NCBI GenBank assembly: GCA_021790715.1
Contig: JAJYGK010000123.1
Span: forward strand, 1-5,192
Reading direction: 5' to 3'
Origin: Chloroflexota bacterium
GTDB lineage: Bacteria > Chloroflexota > Limnocylindria > Limnocylindrales > CSP1-4
DNA: 5,192 bases
This document shows positions 4,888-5,192 of the stretch, piece after piece. Every line of letters starts with the position of its first letter. Position 1 is the first letter of the stretch. The translations under genes were made by a program, and so were the position numbers. The notes beneath the pieces are model-generated. The model ran no database searches. It was given only the letters and a program-made list of their open reading frames with translations, and was not told the origin of the DNA.

Positions 4888-5192
4888 CCGGGCCCGCGCG
4901 CCGGCGGGGCAGCCGGCGGGGCAGACGGGTCGCCGGCATCGTCGCAGGCGTGGTGCTCGTCGCAGCTGCCGGCACCATCGTCTACTCCCACACGCTCACG
5001 GCCCCCGGCAGGTTGACGCTGCCCCGCGTGGCGCCCGTCGCGGCCGGCGTCACGTCAGTCGACGGGGTCTGGCGCGTCGGGCCCGGCTCGACGATCGGGT
5101 GGCGAGTCCACCAGGTGCTGCTCGGGCAGCAGTCGACGCTCGTCAGCCGCACCTCGAAGGTCTGGGGCTCGATCACGATCGCCACCGGAGAG
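4884..5192 (+). CDS. YceI-family lipocalin-like protein, N-terminal part, membrane anchored
   Basis: The first 103 codons are present and the frame is open to the window end. After an arginine-rich cytoplasmic start (RRRGSRRGRR, 6-15) comes one hydrophobic segment (about 16-34, VAGIVAGVVLVAAAGTIVY), either a membrane anchor or an uncleaved signal. The sequence after it begins the YceI fold: VDGVWRVGPGSTIGWRVHQVL (59-79) and SRTSKVWGSITIATGE (88-103), which match actinobacterial YceI proteins. YceI-family proteins bind polyisoprenoid chains, including isoprenoid quinones, in a lipocalin-like barrel. The barrel here would lie outside the membrane. The ATG overlaps the oxidoreductase stop as ATGA, implying translational coupling. 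The partner encodes a Ddn-like protein of a quinone-reducing family, so a shared role in isoprenoid-quinone handling is a reasonable inference. The missing C-terminal half should complete the barrel. Confidence 0.85.
   Translation, partial: MTGPARRRGSRRGRRVAGIVAGVVLVAAAGTIVYSHTLTAPGRLTLPRVAPVAAGVTSVDGVWRVGPGSTIGWRVHQVLLGQQSTLVSRTSKVWGSITIATGE
4901..4924 (+). repeat. 12-bp tandem duplication CCGGCGGGGCAG in the YceI-gene leader
   Basis: Two perfect adjacent copies occupy 4901-4912 and 4913-4924. Because the unit is a multiple of three the frame is kept; it doubles the arginine-rich RRGS/RRGR part before the membrane segment. It looks like a slippage duplication and probably only strengthens the positive-inside signal. 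Confidence 0.6.

Overview
The window reads as chromosomal DNA from a high-GC Actinomycetota bacterium. The evidence is the strong G/C bias at third codon positions, GTG starts, a TANNNT-type -10 box placed directly before a start codon (the usual layout of actinobacterial leaderless genes), a Ddn-like F420-dependent oxidoreductase, and family assignments typical of actinomycetes. I cannot name the genus.

Layout, left to right. (1) Positions 1-84: the last 14 codons' worth of a reading frame of unknown identity runs into the 3' half of a tRNA-Leu(CAA) (about 30-84, with encoded CCA). No matching 5' half is present. The tRNA part begins in the anticodon loop, as expected for the attR end of an element integrated by a tyrosine recombinase; the element itself would lie to the left of the window. 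(2) Positions 100-123: a strong hairpin, a possible terminator. (3) 133-1299 (-): a winged-helix HTH_42 protein of the AlkZ/YcaQ DNA glycosylase superfamily. (4) 1495-2088 (+): a putative glycolipid-binding (PF06475-type) protein, read divergently and apparently leaderless. (5) 2179-3165 (-): a ScyD/ScyE-type beta-propeller protein that lacks a visible signal peptide. (6) 3321-4262 (-): an unusually long TetR-family regulator. (7) 4342-4887 (+): a Ddn-like deazaflavin (F420)-dependent nitroreductase/quinone-reductase-family protein. (8) 4884-5192 (+), cut by the window end: a membrane-anchored YceI-family protein that overlaps gene 7 by ATGA.

The most coherent unit is genes 6-8. The TetR gene is divergent from an oxidoreductase-YceI operon. 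The only AT-rich patch of the intergenic DNA holds a 13-bp palindrome lying on overlapping opposite-strand -10 boxes. This fits a regulator controlling itself and the operon. A Ddn-type quinone reductase next to a polyisoprenoid-binding YceI protein suggests isoprenoid-quinone chemistry at the membrane. The TetR and ScyD-like genes are co-oriented but separated by 155 bp containing a 16-bp palindrome and a 13-bp direct repeat, so co-transcription is uncertain.

No gene-free stretch exceeds 300 bases (the largest is 1300-1494). I saw no CRISPR array, insertion sequence or complete RNA gene. I did not find a convincing wholly novel system; the integration scar and the TetR/F420/YceI control region deserve the closest look.
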